Shown here piece after piece: positions 32,716-43,752 of a stretch of DNA of 64,000 nucleotides. The stretch covers positions 310,001 to 374,000 of the forward strand of contig QXJR01000023.1 of assembly GCA_020975725.1 (NCBI GenBank). Reading direction: 5' to 3'. Position numbers and translations under genes: made by a program. Positions within the stretch are counted from its first letter, which is position 1, and every line of letters starts with the position of its first letter. The notes beneath the pieces were generated by a model that saw only the letters and a list, made by a program, of their open reading frames with translations, had not been told where the DNA came from and searched no databases. The DNA is from Picocystis sp. L7. Lineage: Eukaryota; Chlorophyta; Picocystophyceae; Picocystales; Picocystaceae.

Positions 32716-33638
32716 ATGCGCAGCATCACGACCTTGCGATCCAACCTGGGGAAGAAGAAGGGACGAAATGGGTCGCCAAGGACGGTCCGTGGGAAGGCAA
32801 AGGGAAGACCCGTCCAATCCACGTGGGTGACGCGTGCAGGTGAAGAATCCAGAGAACCCTACACCACCCTGGGAGACGATCCCGAATCCATCGAGGTATG
32901 CACCCAAACCAACACACATGCGAAAGACACGAGCCGAGGCCACGAAGCGCGAAAGAGGTCCTTCTGTGCGTTCTTCGATGGACAGCGGTGGGACACGCAA
33001 CGAAAAACAACCGATCCAGAAGCAGACCGACGGTGGATCCACCTTGTCACGTCGGACGAGTCGAGCGTGGACGCGTGCAGGAAAGGAACGAACACAGCCC
33101 AACGAAGGATCCGAACGCGAAACACGTGCAGGATTCGAAACGAGGAGAGGATGGGATACGAAATGGAACCATTTGGGAACGAAACGGACGAAAGGGAGAA
33201 CGATCGAGGCCACCGAAAGACGGAGGAACTGCGAAACCACGACACACGCACCCACTGACCCTCGAACTACGTGAAAACGTTCCATACGATGCGAACGTGG
33301 GCAACGACACGCGTCGGAACCCGTGACGGACCAATCCACGACTCGTACCCGGGCGTCCAAACGCGCAGGAATTCGACTGGGGACACCGGGACGGACACCA
33401 CACCTGGCGTGAACCAGAGAGTGGATCGTGGCAGTCAGAGATCCAGAAAGCACTCCAAGAATCTGGAGGACCAACCGCCCTGCAAAACCTGTTCCTGGCC
33501 GTGGCCGCGGTGTCCGCCATATGCCAGGCGTTCGCAGGAGACGACGAAAGTGCAGCATTGGCCACAACATACACGGTGATCATCATGGTGTGCCTCGCAG
33601 GAAGCACGATTGCCGGAGGACTCAAAGAGATAGACTGA
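32716..33638 (+). CDS. small predicted two-helix membrane protein (tentative two-exon model)
   Basis: The exon 33369-33638 is the supported part: 89 codons with two hydrophobic helices, LFLAVAAVSAICQAFAG and TYTVIIMVCLAGSTIAGG, separated by DDESAALA and ending GLKEID. It follows directly on an acceptor-like CGCAG, and the frame has a stop 16 codons further up, so it needs an upstream exon. A fitting one is 32716-32895 (60 codons, basic N-terminus MRSITTLRSNLGKKKGRNGS, then a GAG|GTATGC donor, phase 0), giving 149 residues. That donor is not the GTACGT seen in other introns here, so the join is a guess. I do not recognise the family. A basic leader and two helices would suit an organelle membrane protein. 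Confidence 0.4.
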
Positions 33639-33901
33639 ACTCGTGCGGTCGCGGATGCCACGCACGGGGCGGACCCTTCTCCGAGGCGCTGCGACGCGGT
33701 CGAAATCTGTAACGGTTCCTTTGGATCCATCACCCGAACGCCTCGTCATCCGATTGCCTCGTTGTCAATCCTACGCGCTCGATGCGCATCGCAGGCCCAG
33801 CATGGGTCCTCGTATGCCCGAGCATATGCCGGGCAACACCACTGACCGACACCTTTCTGCACCAGGGTCGGACGCATTCCACATGCCTCAAGAGGGGTTG
33901 G

Positions 33902-34318
33902 TCAGTGCAGGAAGTTGCGCATTTCTCCGTGCTCGTCGATGCGCATGCGTTCCGCCGGGACAAGGCATGGGGAATGGTCCCGCACGACCCTGGCATGCGA
34001 GCCGACCCTGTCCTGGATGGTTCTCTCCTTCCATAGATCTGCTTCCGACCCTGCCGAGCGGGTTGAACGGCCCAGGGATGGACATGGGAGGAGCTCCACC
34101 AGCACGTGGTGGGGAGACGTCGGGACGCGGTATCGACGGTTCCCAATCCATCGCGGTGGTGTCTGTTCCCCATTGCACACCACCATCTTCTTGTCTTGGT
34201 GGAAGACAGGATCCAGGAGCGCCGATTCGCCTGTGTGTCCGATGTTGAGCTTCTCTCCCGGTCCCTTTCCTCCTTCGAACCTCTTCTGGACCTTCCCTAC
34301 TGGCGGTTCCTCGCCCAT
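33902..34318 (-). CDS. hypothetical protein, weak
   Basis: 138-codon frame starting with an ATG at 34318, divergent from TSR3. The first 60 residues (for example EKLNIGHTGESALLDPVFHQ) look less repetitive than other chance frames here, but no domain, helix pattern or relative is recognised. The rest is basic and proline-rich. It may be the first exon of a longer gene or only chance. Confidence 0.2.
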   Translation of the reverse strand: MGEEPPVGKVQKRFEGGKGPGEKLNIGHTGESALLDPVFHQDKKMVVCNGEQTPPRWIGNRRYRVPTSPHHVLVELLPCPSLGRSTRSAGSEADLWKERTIQDRVGSHARVVRDHSPCLVPAERMRIDEHGEMRNFLH

Positions 34319-34572
34319 CTCCGGACCTTCCTTCTATCTCGGGTTCCCCGAAAGGAAGGGCGACCCCGATTGATCCACGGGTTCCATGGGCAGGTCCTCC
34401 CTTTCGTTCGGACGTCTCCTTCCCTTTCTCCATGGCTTTCGATGTGGGTGGGTGGGTGGACGGGGGGAGAGGGACACCCACAAGCAACAATCACTGGATG
34501 ACAACACGTCGAAAAGGAACCGATCCCCGTGGTCGATGCCACTGGAAAGGAACCAGACACGCGTTGACGGAC

Positions 34573-35334
34573 ATGTCCTTGGATCAAGGCGACGACGTGG
34601 GACGTGTCCGGACGAATGCCGCGGAAAAGGAAGACGTACTCGAAGGGAGAACGGATGCCGAAACCCGAAGAAACGAAGAGGTGGAGGATGTCAAGAACGA
34701 GCTCCAAGTCCCCTTGGCCATGTGGGATCTTGGACAGTGCGACGCCAAACGATGCACGGGAAGGAAGCTGGCCAGGATGAACATGCTGCGCGAGCTTCGC
34801 TTGGGACAGAGATTCCCAGGGGTGGTGCTCTCTCCCTCGGGGAATTCCGTGGTCTCGGCCTTGGACCAACCGGTCATAAGCGAACACGGCGTGGCCGTGG
34901 TGGACTGCTCCTGGGCCAAACTGGACCAGGTGCCGTTCCATCGGATGAACGGACATACCACCAGGTTGCTGCCATGGCTGCTGGCAGCGAATCCGGTGAA
35001 CTACGGGAAACCTTCCAAGCTGTCCTGCGCGGAAGCGCTGGCGGCAGCCTTGTACATTGCTGGACATCCCTCCGATGCGATCGCTGTCATGGAAAAGTTC
35101 AACTGGGGACACGCGTTCCTGGAACTCAACCAGGAACTCCTCGATGCATACGCCGCGTGCAACAACGGAGCCGAAATCATCGCCCTGCAGCAGAAGTTCC
35201 TGCAAACTGGACGTTTGGACAGTGGATCGGATGAATCGGACCCGGACGAAGAAGAGACCGCTGGGACATTCGTCAAAGATGGGAAACGAATGCCACTCTT
35301 TCCGCCCAGCGATACAGAAGAAGAGTCGGATTAA
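34573..35334 (+). CDS. TSR3: 18S rRNA aminocarboxypropyltransferase TSR3
   Basis: 253 residues. TSR3 transfers the aminocarboxypropyl group of S-adenosylmethionine to the hypermodified uridine of 18S rRNA, a late cytoplasmic step. Family blocks are present: WDLGQCDAKRCTGRKLAR with the conserved CDPKxCSG-like motif, VVDCSWAKLDQVPF, RLLPWLLAANPVNYGKPSKL and SCAEALAAALYIAGH, and WGHAFLELNQELLDAYAAC. The C-terminus is acidic (SDESDPDEEE), as usual. The ATG at 34573 precedes an acidic leader of about 40 residues; the frame is open further up without likeness to the family. The functional partner TSR1 lies at 7-10 kb. Confidence 0.92.
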   Translation: MSLDQGDDVGRVRTNAAEKEDVLEGRTDAETRRNEEVEDVKNELQVPLAMWDLGQCDAKRCTGRKLARMNMLRELRLGQRFPGVVLSPSGNSVVSALDQPVISEHGVAVVDCSWAKLDQVPFHRMNGHTTRLLPWLLAANPVNYGKPSKLSCAEALAAALYIAGHPSDAIAVMEKFNWGHAFLELNQELLDAYAACNNGAEIIALQQKFLQTGRLDSGSDESDPDEEETAGTFVKDGKRMPLFPPSDTEEESD

Positions 35335-38300
35335 GATGGCTCCGTGCGACGACCGGCCCACGCACATATCGAGGACTCCCATCACGGACGCCTTCGAAGA
35401 CCCAAGACCCCGTTCCGAAGATAGATGGAGGTGGAAACGGGCGGTCGAGGCATCGGATTAGAACGGAAAGGGTACCATCATTTGAACGCCTGGTTTTTTG
35501 CAGGCAGGCTTCATCCCCTGCGTCCGTCGGCGGGGCGTGATGGAACCGTTCCCTTGCAGGCCCTGCAACCGGCACGGGCCACACCATTCGGCAACGCACA
35601 TCGGCGACGCACGACAACAAGGGATGCCTGCGTTGGACCGAAGCACGGACGCGCTCGAGCCGGGACCGAGTGGACAGAACGTAGCTCGAAAGGCTGAAAG
35701 GAACGGATAGCGTACGCCGTTCCTTCAGGGGCATCGTGGACCCTCGATGATGGGGGGACGTCAACCCCCCTCGCAATGTCACGTTCGATGCGATCACGAT
35801 TCCAGGTCTGGACTACTCCAACACGTCATGCAGCTACGATCTTTTGTCGATCCGACGGCTCGGATGCCATGTTTCGGCACATGCCTCTGCTCGGTTGGTT
35901 TAAATCGATTCAGGAACCTTGATCCAAGAGAAAGTTTCGTTTCTCAATCTTATTGTGTGTGCATGTGCGGGAGCAAGCCACAATGGTATGGCAGAGGGCA
36001 GTTCCAACCCGTATGCAGCATGAAGGCTGTGCAGGCACAGGTGGTTCCAAGCCGTTAGACGAAAACGAGACCCGGCCTTGTGGAAAGCCAGGCAGCCGCT
36101 GAACCTGGGGCGGACCATGCCACCACTGCAATATTCAACGTCGCTAGGTAGAGAATACGCTGCATCGACTACGAAATTAACGGACCGAATCCTTCCATCT
36201 AGAAATCCCTTGCGGCGACGGTCGTTTCAACACCACTGCCTGATGCCCAATCACGGTTCGATTTTGGGCCTGGACACAAGCCGTGCATCGACCCGTATCC
36301 GCCCTGATTGGGAACTTGAAATGCACCTTCAACATGCAGAACGCGTATTGTGAGCCTCGTCGATTGACATCGGCGAGCATCGATTTATCTGCACGAAGAA
36401 AACGTTCGTTTGACTTTGTGGCAAATGACTGCGTGGCGTTCAAGCCAAAGCCATGCATTGCATGTCGTAAAGTATGCATACCCGGAACGCACTTGTTGGA
36501 TTTGAGATTTAAAGAAAATTTTAAGGCTTCGAATCAGAGGTACCGGTAATCACCCCCTGCACCCAAAGGCTGTAGCAACACCCTTCATAGGTTCAGAGAA
36601 GTGGACGCAACTGAACGCCTCGAGCCGAGAGGACCCCGTATTGGTCTTCAGGACTAAAACACAACTACACGTTTGTCTCAAAAACATATGTATCCCATTC
36701 CCTTCGCCAGCTAGAAACGCTTGCTCGTCGATTGCTAGCAAGCAACGATTGTTGGACAAAGCACATCGATCGAAATCAAAGGATCATTCCTGTGAAGCGT
36801 GTACCTGGTAGATGTAGAAGATCATTCTCCTCTGTATGGCAACGTATAGAGTCATATGAGCAAGTTGAGAAGGCATTTACATTCGATTCAAAGTACAGAA
36901 ATGTCCTGTAGACTCGGAGAAGCGAAAAGAGAGACAGCCGGAGTGAATGAAACGACAAGGGCAAATATTTCAAAATTTTCTTTGCCAAGGTACGACGACG
37001 ATTCGTTGACCCGGATTCCGACACCCCTTCATGTGCAATGGAAATATCTGGGTCTCCACAGACTTTTTGTTCTACTGTCAACTAAGTGTCTTCTCGACCG
37101 CAAGTTCCAAGTACAAGCGATGACTTACAGAACACCTTGAAAAATGGTATGATAGCGACACAACCTTTAAACACGCTAGCTCGCGATATTGGCAGAGATA
37201 AAGTGACCATTAATGCTTCAAGTCACCGATTCTACTCGTGTTAGAACCAATCATTGTGCTGAAACAAGCCCAACTCCCAATCAAACAACTTTTTGAAGTT
37301 GGGGAGCTCTGAAAACGGCAAACGATTCGTTAAACACTCCATGCATCATGCCTTGCAAACGATCTGTTTGAGTTGGCTCTCACCTCGTGCAGCAAATACA
37401 ATGCTTGAAATGGTCAACAAAAGATGACGCCTCAATACTCGTTGGTTCGATCATTTATGTACACATATATTTTGTGCGGGCGATAAACAATATTGACCGC
37501 TATGCTTCTCCCTATAGTATTCGACTTAAACGCTTACTGATCTGCACCGGAAGTTCCTTGTTGCGTTCTGCAACCGTTGGTAAAATATCAGGAAAACCAA
37601 TTCACAATTTAAGAGTTTCTAACTTTTATCGCATAAGAAAGCAGCTAAACACCGTGCAAGTGTATGGATAGTTTTTCGTTTTCTAACCTCGGTTGGAGAG
37701 CCAAGGTAGAAAATATACTCTTCAACGGACTTCTGTCTGTGAGTATGATTGCCATGGGGCAAAATTTACTATTCATTTGGTTAGTATCGATACGTTAAAA
37801 TTTGCCCAGCTTCAGTCTGCCGGATAGGACAGATGCCTTTTTGACACCGATCAAAGCCATCCAATCATGTAGGTCGTCATTCTTTTCAGTTGATATTGTA
37901 TCAAAAATTTGACCTATATCTTTCACTGTGGAGTTGTTCAAATTACATTGTTCAGCTATTTTTCGATACTCGTTACGTAAGACCGGCAACAGTTACCACA
38001 CACGTTGCCGTTCACAAATGATTACCGTTCTTGTCAGTTTCGAAAACATCATCCTTCACACAATAGAAAATTGCAGGCCAGCCTCGCTTTTGAGTTGAAG
38101 TATAATTTCTTGCTTCTTAATTGAATCAAGTGGACGTGGGAGAACTTGGGGATGAACGAATGATGTAATGCATGCATCGGTAGGGCTAGAACGTGTTGAA
38201 GCATTCATCGTAAAATTCACTGACAATGCATTTTTGTCTCTCTATGTCGAGGGACGTTGAAGCCTCAGCTTTAATCAGTAGTTTGAGGACTTTTCTGATC

Positions 38301-40418
38301 TGTTCCTTGCAACTCAAGAATATCGATGGATCGTAGAAATATTTCGCCAAAGCATTCCCATTAGCTCATTTTGTGGCTATGCCACTTGGCTTGATTGATA
38401 ATAAATACGAATACTCTTCATCATATGTTCATTATTCCTTTCAACTCCATGGAATGCAAAAGCTTTCACCGGCTGCTCGAAAATTACTCTATACGACGGT
38501 CACGTGCAGTTCTTAGATTTGTAGCTGAACGCAAATGAAGATTTTGCTCGTTGCATGTTCTTTTGCTTCCTTATTTGCTGCTTCCTATTCCTCTGCTGCA
38601 TAGTATGTCGATGAGGAGAATGCCTAGAAGCATGCATGTTGACCATTGAAGGAAACAGCAGTCCTTACACATGTGGCCACAACCACCCGCGAGATCCTAC
38701 ACGAAGAGAGTAGCTATCAAGGTCGAGAGGCACATTTGCATCGATGATGCTAGTGCTTAGCGAATGCAGGCAAATGAAGTACGAGCAAGTTTTTTCTATG
38801 ATCTTCAATTGGGTTTGAGAGGTTTTGCCCGGACACGATTCTGTCGGCCATAGACTCCTTGCATTTGTCGCTCCACGAACGCTGCCTTTTAAGTTCTTAA
38901 CTCCACCCGCGTAAAGAAAGTGATGCATTCCATCGCGTCAGGGAACAACCATCCATTGGACTGTTTCAATGGCTGAGCAACCGATTGGGGGTATTGGCTG
39001 CGAACCGTTGCCGTTCGTTGGGCAATAATCCACATCTGTCAGCCATTTTCAAGCATCCATTCCGATCTTCCGTTTCGTCCGATCGACCCTTGTCCTGCCT
39101 CATCGTGAGGATCTTGTTTTCGACTCACGATACACGGTCAAGAGCGGAGAGGATCATTCGAACCCTCCGAGGCATTGCTTCGTGTGCGTTTTACTTGCAC
39201 GAACGATGGGATCGCTTTCTTCGGGAAGGAGTGGGGGTTCGAATCGAGCTCGGATCATTCGCTTCCACGCTCGTGCGTAGGATCACTCATAGTTTCGCGA
39301 CGTTTGCGTTAGTGGGAGCGGAAGGCGTCTCCTTCGTTCATCAAGCTTCCTTTCGAGTGTAGCTTCCCAATGCAGTCAACTACACCCGTGTGCATTCCTC
39401 GGCGCGCACGCATGCACGCACGCACCATCTGGCGGGAAGAGATCGACCGGCACGCGTCGGGGTCGGACGGATGCGATCGTTTCGTTATAGTTGGGGATCC
39501 GTCCCCTCGTCATGTACAGCGACGAAGGAGGACGCGACCTTGCGATTGCGCCCACGATCCCCGTTCGTTCCCAAGGGCCCGTCGATCCGTCTTTCGTTCC
39601 GCATCCATGGGTTTGGGATGCCATGTTCCCGTCCATGTCCTGTCCTTGGGTTTGGCCGGGGGGGACTCGGGTGGGTTTTTCCTTGTGACGGATGAGATCT
39701 CCCATGTTCACGTGAACCTGTGTGGTCGGCATCCGTCCTCGTTCACCTCGGGATGGGTTCCCGAATCGACGGGTCTCGAGGGAACTGTCTATGAATTCGA
39801 ACGTCAACGCGAGATGCAAGTCGAACGCGACGGGATCGGCGTGGAACGCGACGCGAATCTACTCCTTTCGTGTCCTCCGATGAAAAGAGGGAGGGTGTGG
39901 CCACGAACAGGTCGTGGATCGTTCCTTCGTCCACCACCGCCTCCCTCCTTCGACGCGATGCGGATGGAACGGCGCATCCGATCCGCGAACGCGTGGGTTT
40001 CCTTCGCAAGAGGGTCCACGACGCCGTCGACGGCGCATTTGGTGTCGTCCGTTCCGTCCGAAGGCGTTCGTGGTCGCGAACCCGCGGATCCGAAACGCGC
40101 GTCCCAAGAGTCGAAGCCAGCAACGAACGATGCGATCCGACGTCCGAGCGACACGTGACGAAGGAGAGAGAGGCGAGGCGAACGCGATGCGTCCGTTCGT
40201 TCCCTCGGAGAACGGTGCCGAGGAACCGTTGGAAAAGGACGCACAAAAGGTGCCTGTGTGCCACACGCACAAAGCCACGAGGCGTCCCTGCCATTCTCCT
40301 GCTTCCCCCCCTCCAAAAAAGTGTGGGGAAGGGAAGCCTCCTGGGATCGCAAAAGGACTCGTACGAGACCCGAGGAACGGTGGGATGGACATCGAACCTG
40401 CCTCCGAAACGATATGCA
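35335..40418. other. 5-kb gene-poor stretch with an AT-rich island
   Basis: No gene is supported. 35.3-36.8 kb and 38.95-40.4 kb have the GC level of ordinary spacers; 36.9-38.9 kb is distinctly AT-rich, with short frames only (a 64-codon minus frame near 37.8-38.0 kb is the most protein-like). No terminal repeats, tails or known transposase blocks were found. It looks like an old, unrecognisable insertion or a heterochromatic spacer. Confidence 0.4.
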
Positions 40419-42122
40419 TCACATCACCGCGCCCGGACGGAGCAGGATCTCTCCGTACGGTCGACGCTGGATCACCTCGAGGAACTCGTTGCTGGCCAGG
40501 ATGCATACGTTGTAAAAGTACCTGGCCGCGTGAGATCGAGACAGACGGTAGTCCGACACCAGCTTCTGCAGGGACAAGAGCTTGGGATCCATGCCGGCGC
40601 GTTCTAGACCCTCGAACTGGCTGCGCAAGAAGTTCAGGACGTTGCAAGCAATCGCATCCATGTTGGCGGATGCCCGTGGGGCGTCGTCCGGCATCGTCTC
40701 TTCTGCGAAGGTGTGCTTGAACTGGGAAGAGAGAGCCCCGGCCTCGCGGCCCGACGCAACCCCTCCCTCGTCCAGCAGGAGCTGCATGGGGTCGTCCGGC
40801 AGGTCGTCCACCAAGGGATGAGATTGGGTGCCGAGCAAATCGCTCAGGCGGCGATCGCGTCGATCGAACGATTGAGATCCGCCCATGCCGGACCTCGGGG
40901 TCTTGCTGTTCGATCGCATTCCGGACAGGGAACCCTCCAATCGGGGCCCAGGTCCGTCGCCCGAAGAGGTGGAGGCCTTGCGCATGCGTTCGATCTCGTT
41001 GCTGCTGCTGGGTTGAGGCGGAGGATAAGAACGGCAGTCCTCTCCATCGTCCAAGGGTACCCCCTCGTCCCCTCCCTGTCCGTGATGGAAGAAGGATCGA
41101 TCCAGGACCTGACGGTGCAGGGTCACCAGCTCCTCGCACATGGTTCGGCCTCCGGAGAAGGGTAGGGCCAGCAGGCCCCCGATCTCTCGCGCGTCCGCCC
41201 TTTCGTTGCCGCTGCGGAGCAGGTCGGAGGTGTCGTGCAGCCATCCGCGGTAGGTCTTGCTGTCGATGATCAGTTGTCCGGGAGGATCCAGGGTCAGACC
41301 CCTTTTTTTCTTCCGGGTCTTCTGCCGGACTACCCGGGGATCGGGACCTTCCCTGGTCCGTGGTTTGGCCGTCTGTTGCGGGGCCGGGTCCCCGGTCGCC
41401 GCCGGGGTCGCGATCCCTCGGTCCCTCCTCGTCTCCGAGGGGGTGCGTGCCTCGAGCGGAGCGGTGTCCCGGGGCGTATCCGCCGGCTCGTCCCACAGCA
41501 TCAGGTCCTGCTCGTCCTGGAAATCCACCGGCATGTCGAATTGGTCCGGTTCGTCCATGGCCAGGAGGTCCAGCTCGTGCCGGTGCGGGTCGGAATGCAC
41601 GCGATGCTTGGCGTCGCTCGAGAGGTCCAGGTTCGAACCGTCCGGGGACCCGTCCGATCCGCGGGACAGGGTCTGTGCGGTGGGGGTGTGGAATCGCCAG
41701 GCCTCCGTGTTCATCCTTGGATCCTGGCCCTGTCCCGGGTGGATGCGTATCTCTTCCAGGGTGACGGTGGCGTACTTGCTCAGGTGGAGGGCGGAGTTCC
41801 TCGATCCGTTCTTCCTGGCCTTTCCGGCGTGGTTGTGGGGGGCACGCGCCTGTCCGAGGGTCTGTATCTTCCGCATCATGTCCTTGGCGTCGTCCAGCAC
41901 GGCCTGCTGTTGCCTTTGGTAGATGATGACGACCCCGTTGACCAGGAAGGCGATGACCCGAAGGGCGAGCGGCACCTCCGGGTTCATGATGTTCTCGCAG
42001 CTCTGGGCGACGTTCACTCCCAGGACCATTCTCTTGTGCAGCTTTTTGTCTCCTGCATGCGCCGCGATCCAGATGGGTCCCAGGGGTGCCTTTTTGCCCA
42101 GGATGTCTTTGGCGTAGAACAT
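40419..42122 (-). CDS. RAD21: Cohesin kleisin, RAD21/REC8 family
   Basis: 567 residues, a single exon. The N-terminal kleisin domain that holds SMC3 is clear (MFYAKDILGKKAPLGPIWIA, then KKLHKRMVLGVNV and VALRVIAFL-like LALRVIAFLVNGVVIIYQRQ). The C-terminal winged-helix that caps SMC1 is clear too (CNVLNFLRSQFEGLER, LSRSHAARYFYNVCILASNEFLEV). The middle is long, acidic and disordered, and would hold separase and SCC3 sites; a short conserved-looking block is LIIDSKTYRGWLHDTSDLLR. It closes the cohesin ring around sister chromatids. Mitotic RAD21 and meiotic REC8 cannot be told apart by reading alone. It is divergent from the kinase gene. Confidence 0.9.
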   Translation of the reverse strand: MFYAKDILGKKAPLGPIWIAAHAGDKKLHKRMVLGVNVAQSCENIMNPEVPLALRVIAFLVNGVVIIYQRQQQAVLDDAKDMMRKIQTLGQARAPHNHAGKARKNGSRNSALHLSKYATVTLEEIRIHPGQGQDPRMNTEAWRFHTPTAQTLSRGSDGSPDGSNLDLSSDAKHRVHSDPHRHELDLLAMDEPDQFDMPVDFQDEQDLMLWDEPADTPRDTAPLEARTPSETRRDRGIATPAATGDPAPQQTAKPRTREGPDPRVVRQKTRKKKRGLTLDPPGQLIIDSKTYRGWLHDTSDLLRSGNERADAREIGGLLALPFSGGRTMCEELVTLHRQVLDRSFFHHGQGGDEGVPLDDGEDCRSYPPPQPSSSNEIERMRKASTSSGDGPGPRLEGSLSGMRSNSKTPRSGMGGSQSFDRRDRRLSDLLGTQSHPLVDDLPDDPMQLLLDEGGVASGREAGALSSQFKHTFAEETMPDDAPRASANMDAIACNVLNFLRSQFEGLERAGMDPKLLSLQKLVSDYRLSRSHAARYFYNVCILASNEFLEVIQRRPYGEILLRPGAVM

Positions 42123-43752
42123 TGCGTTTCAGACGGGACGGGCGTACCTGTTCGGGTGTGGACGTTCACCTCGTCGTCCTTCGCCTCGCTTGGTGCTGGC
42201 GTTTCGCTTCCTGTTCTGCCGCGTTTGCGGGCGTCGGATCCGCTCCGTGTTCGGTGCGAACCGGGGGCTGTCCGGGTTCGCGTGGGTCCGTTGGGGGGTT
42301 TCTGCCAAGCACGCGCGTGGGATGTCCTTCCTTCGGGCGGACGCGTCGGATTTCCCCGCGTTGCTTTTGTTCTCGTTCCAACCTCGGACGGCCGGGTCGC
42401 GTTGCTGGTTCGTCGCGCGCTCGGTCGCGTATTTTGTTTTTGTCCTGGCCTTTGGGTCCTCCGGGGGACGGTTCCTTGTTTTTCGGACCGCGCGAGGGCG
42501 TGACGTCGGTCTGGTGTTGGATCTGGAAGTGGATCCCACCCTCCCGTGTCGAGGATGCACGTGCGGTGCCCCTGGTGGGAGCGTTGGCGAGGGTGTCGAT
42601 TTGCGCGCGCAAAGTTCCCGTTATGAAACCTGGAGTTCGTGCTTTGGGGTCCGTTCCCCCCCTCGGGTTCGAATGGGGTTCGTGGGTCGGGTTCGAAAGG
42701 GAAGGGACGTCCCTTGTAGACGGGAGAGGAGAAGGGAGGGTGTCGGGACGAACCGAAGGATCGGGAGGGGGGAAAAGAGAGGGAAGGGTTCGGACGAGGC
42801 CATGCATGGACCGTACCCAGGGACGGTCTTTTTGGTTCCAATGATCGCGAAAAGGACGCATCTTCGGGAGGGGGATTCTGGGACGGATCCGAACTTTCCT
42901 CGGAAGGTCCGACGGACGTCGTTCACCTGTAGACGACGGAAGGATCGAGTGGGGAAGGTCTCGGACGAACTCCCCTTCCCTCTCTTTTTCCGCTCGTTCC
43001 TTGCGACGTGGATGCGTCGCATGCTTCCCTTGCGCGCCTTGGAGGCGTTGGACGCGCCAGGGAGGGTTGGGTTTGGGACGGGTCTCGGCTTCGAACCGGA
43101 CGGATCGATCCACGCACCTCGTGTCCCGTTCCGATCCGTTCCCATCGCGTGTCGCCTGGACCGCGCATCCGACGATCTCCAAGGCGCACCTCGCGTTTGT
43201 TCCTTCCTTGTATTCTATCTGGGTCGCGTGTGTCCCGTGCTTTCGTTCGTCCCACCTTGCCCCCTCGTGCCTCTCCTTCTTTGGGGATCGATGCGATGGG
43301 GAAGGATCCGATCGATGGGGATCTGCTCCCAAAGGAAGGAAAGAGAGTCGTCCCTACCGATCGGATGGATGGGATTCCTCTCGGGTCTACGGTTTTGTGT
43401 CGTCTCCCTTTCCCATGGGTCCACCGCCCTCGTGTGTTCGTTCTCCTTGCCTCGTGGGGTGGATCCGTCCCCTCCATCCCTCGGAAAGGGGGAATGGAGA
43501 CCCCGCTTCGACCCAACCCCTCCTCCTTCCCCTTGGTTCGTTCGTTCGATGGGAGGCCAACCCCAAGAAGAAAGGGAAAGGGTGGGTTCGAGACCCGGGG
43601 GGGGGACACAGGGACGGAGGGAAAGGGTGGGATCGACACCGAGACGTGTCCTTTCGGATCCCCTCCGAGGGGATCCATCTCTCCCATCTCCCTTCCTTTC
43701 CTGACTCGGCGATCCATCCAGGTGGACGTCGGTTTCGTTCCACCGACCGCAG
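42123..43752. other. shared upstream region of RAD21 and the kinase
   Basis: 1.6 kb of GC-rich sequence, open in nearly all frames through codon bias, with no domain. Its right end looks like an intron end (CCTGAC near 43696, then CGCAG at 43748-43752). An exon with the kinase start and signal peptide is therefore expected inside this stretch, but I could not place it. Confidence 0.45.

Noticed and set aside
31289-33258. three long plus frames of 385-589 codons
   Set aside because: They are translations of the stop-free minisatellite.
39859-41496. 545-codon minus frame
   Set aside because: Overlaps RAD21 in another frame; repetitive Gly/Arg/Pro composition, no domain.
42166-43704. long frames on both strands in the RAD21-kinase spacer
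   Set aside because: Mutually overlapping, basic and Pro-rich, no relatives recognised; an expected unplaced exon aside, not genes.
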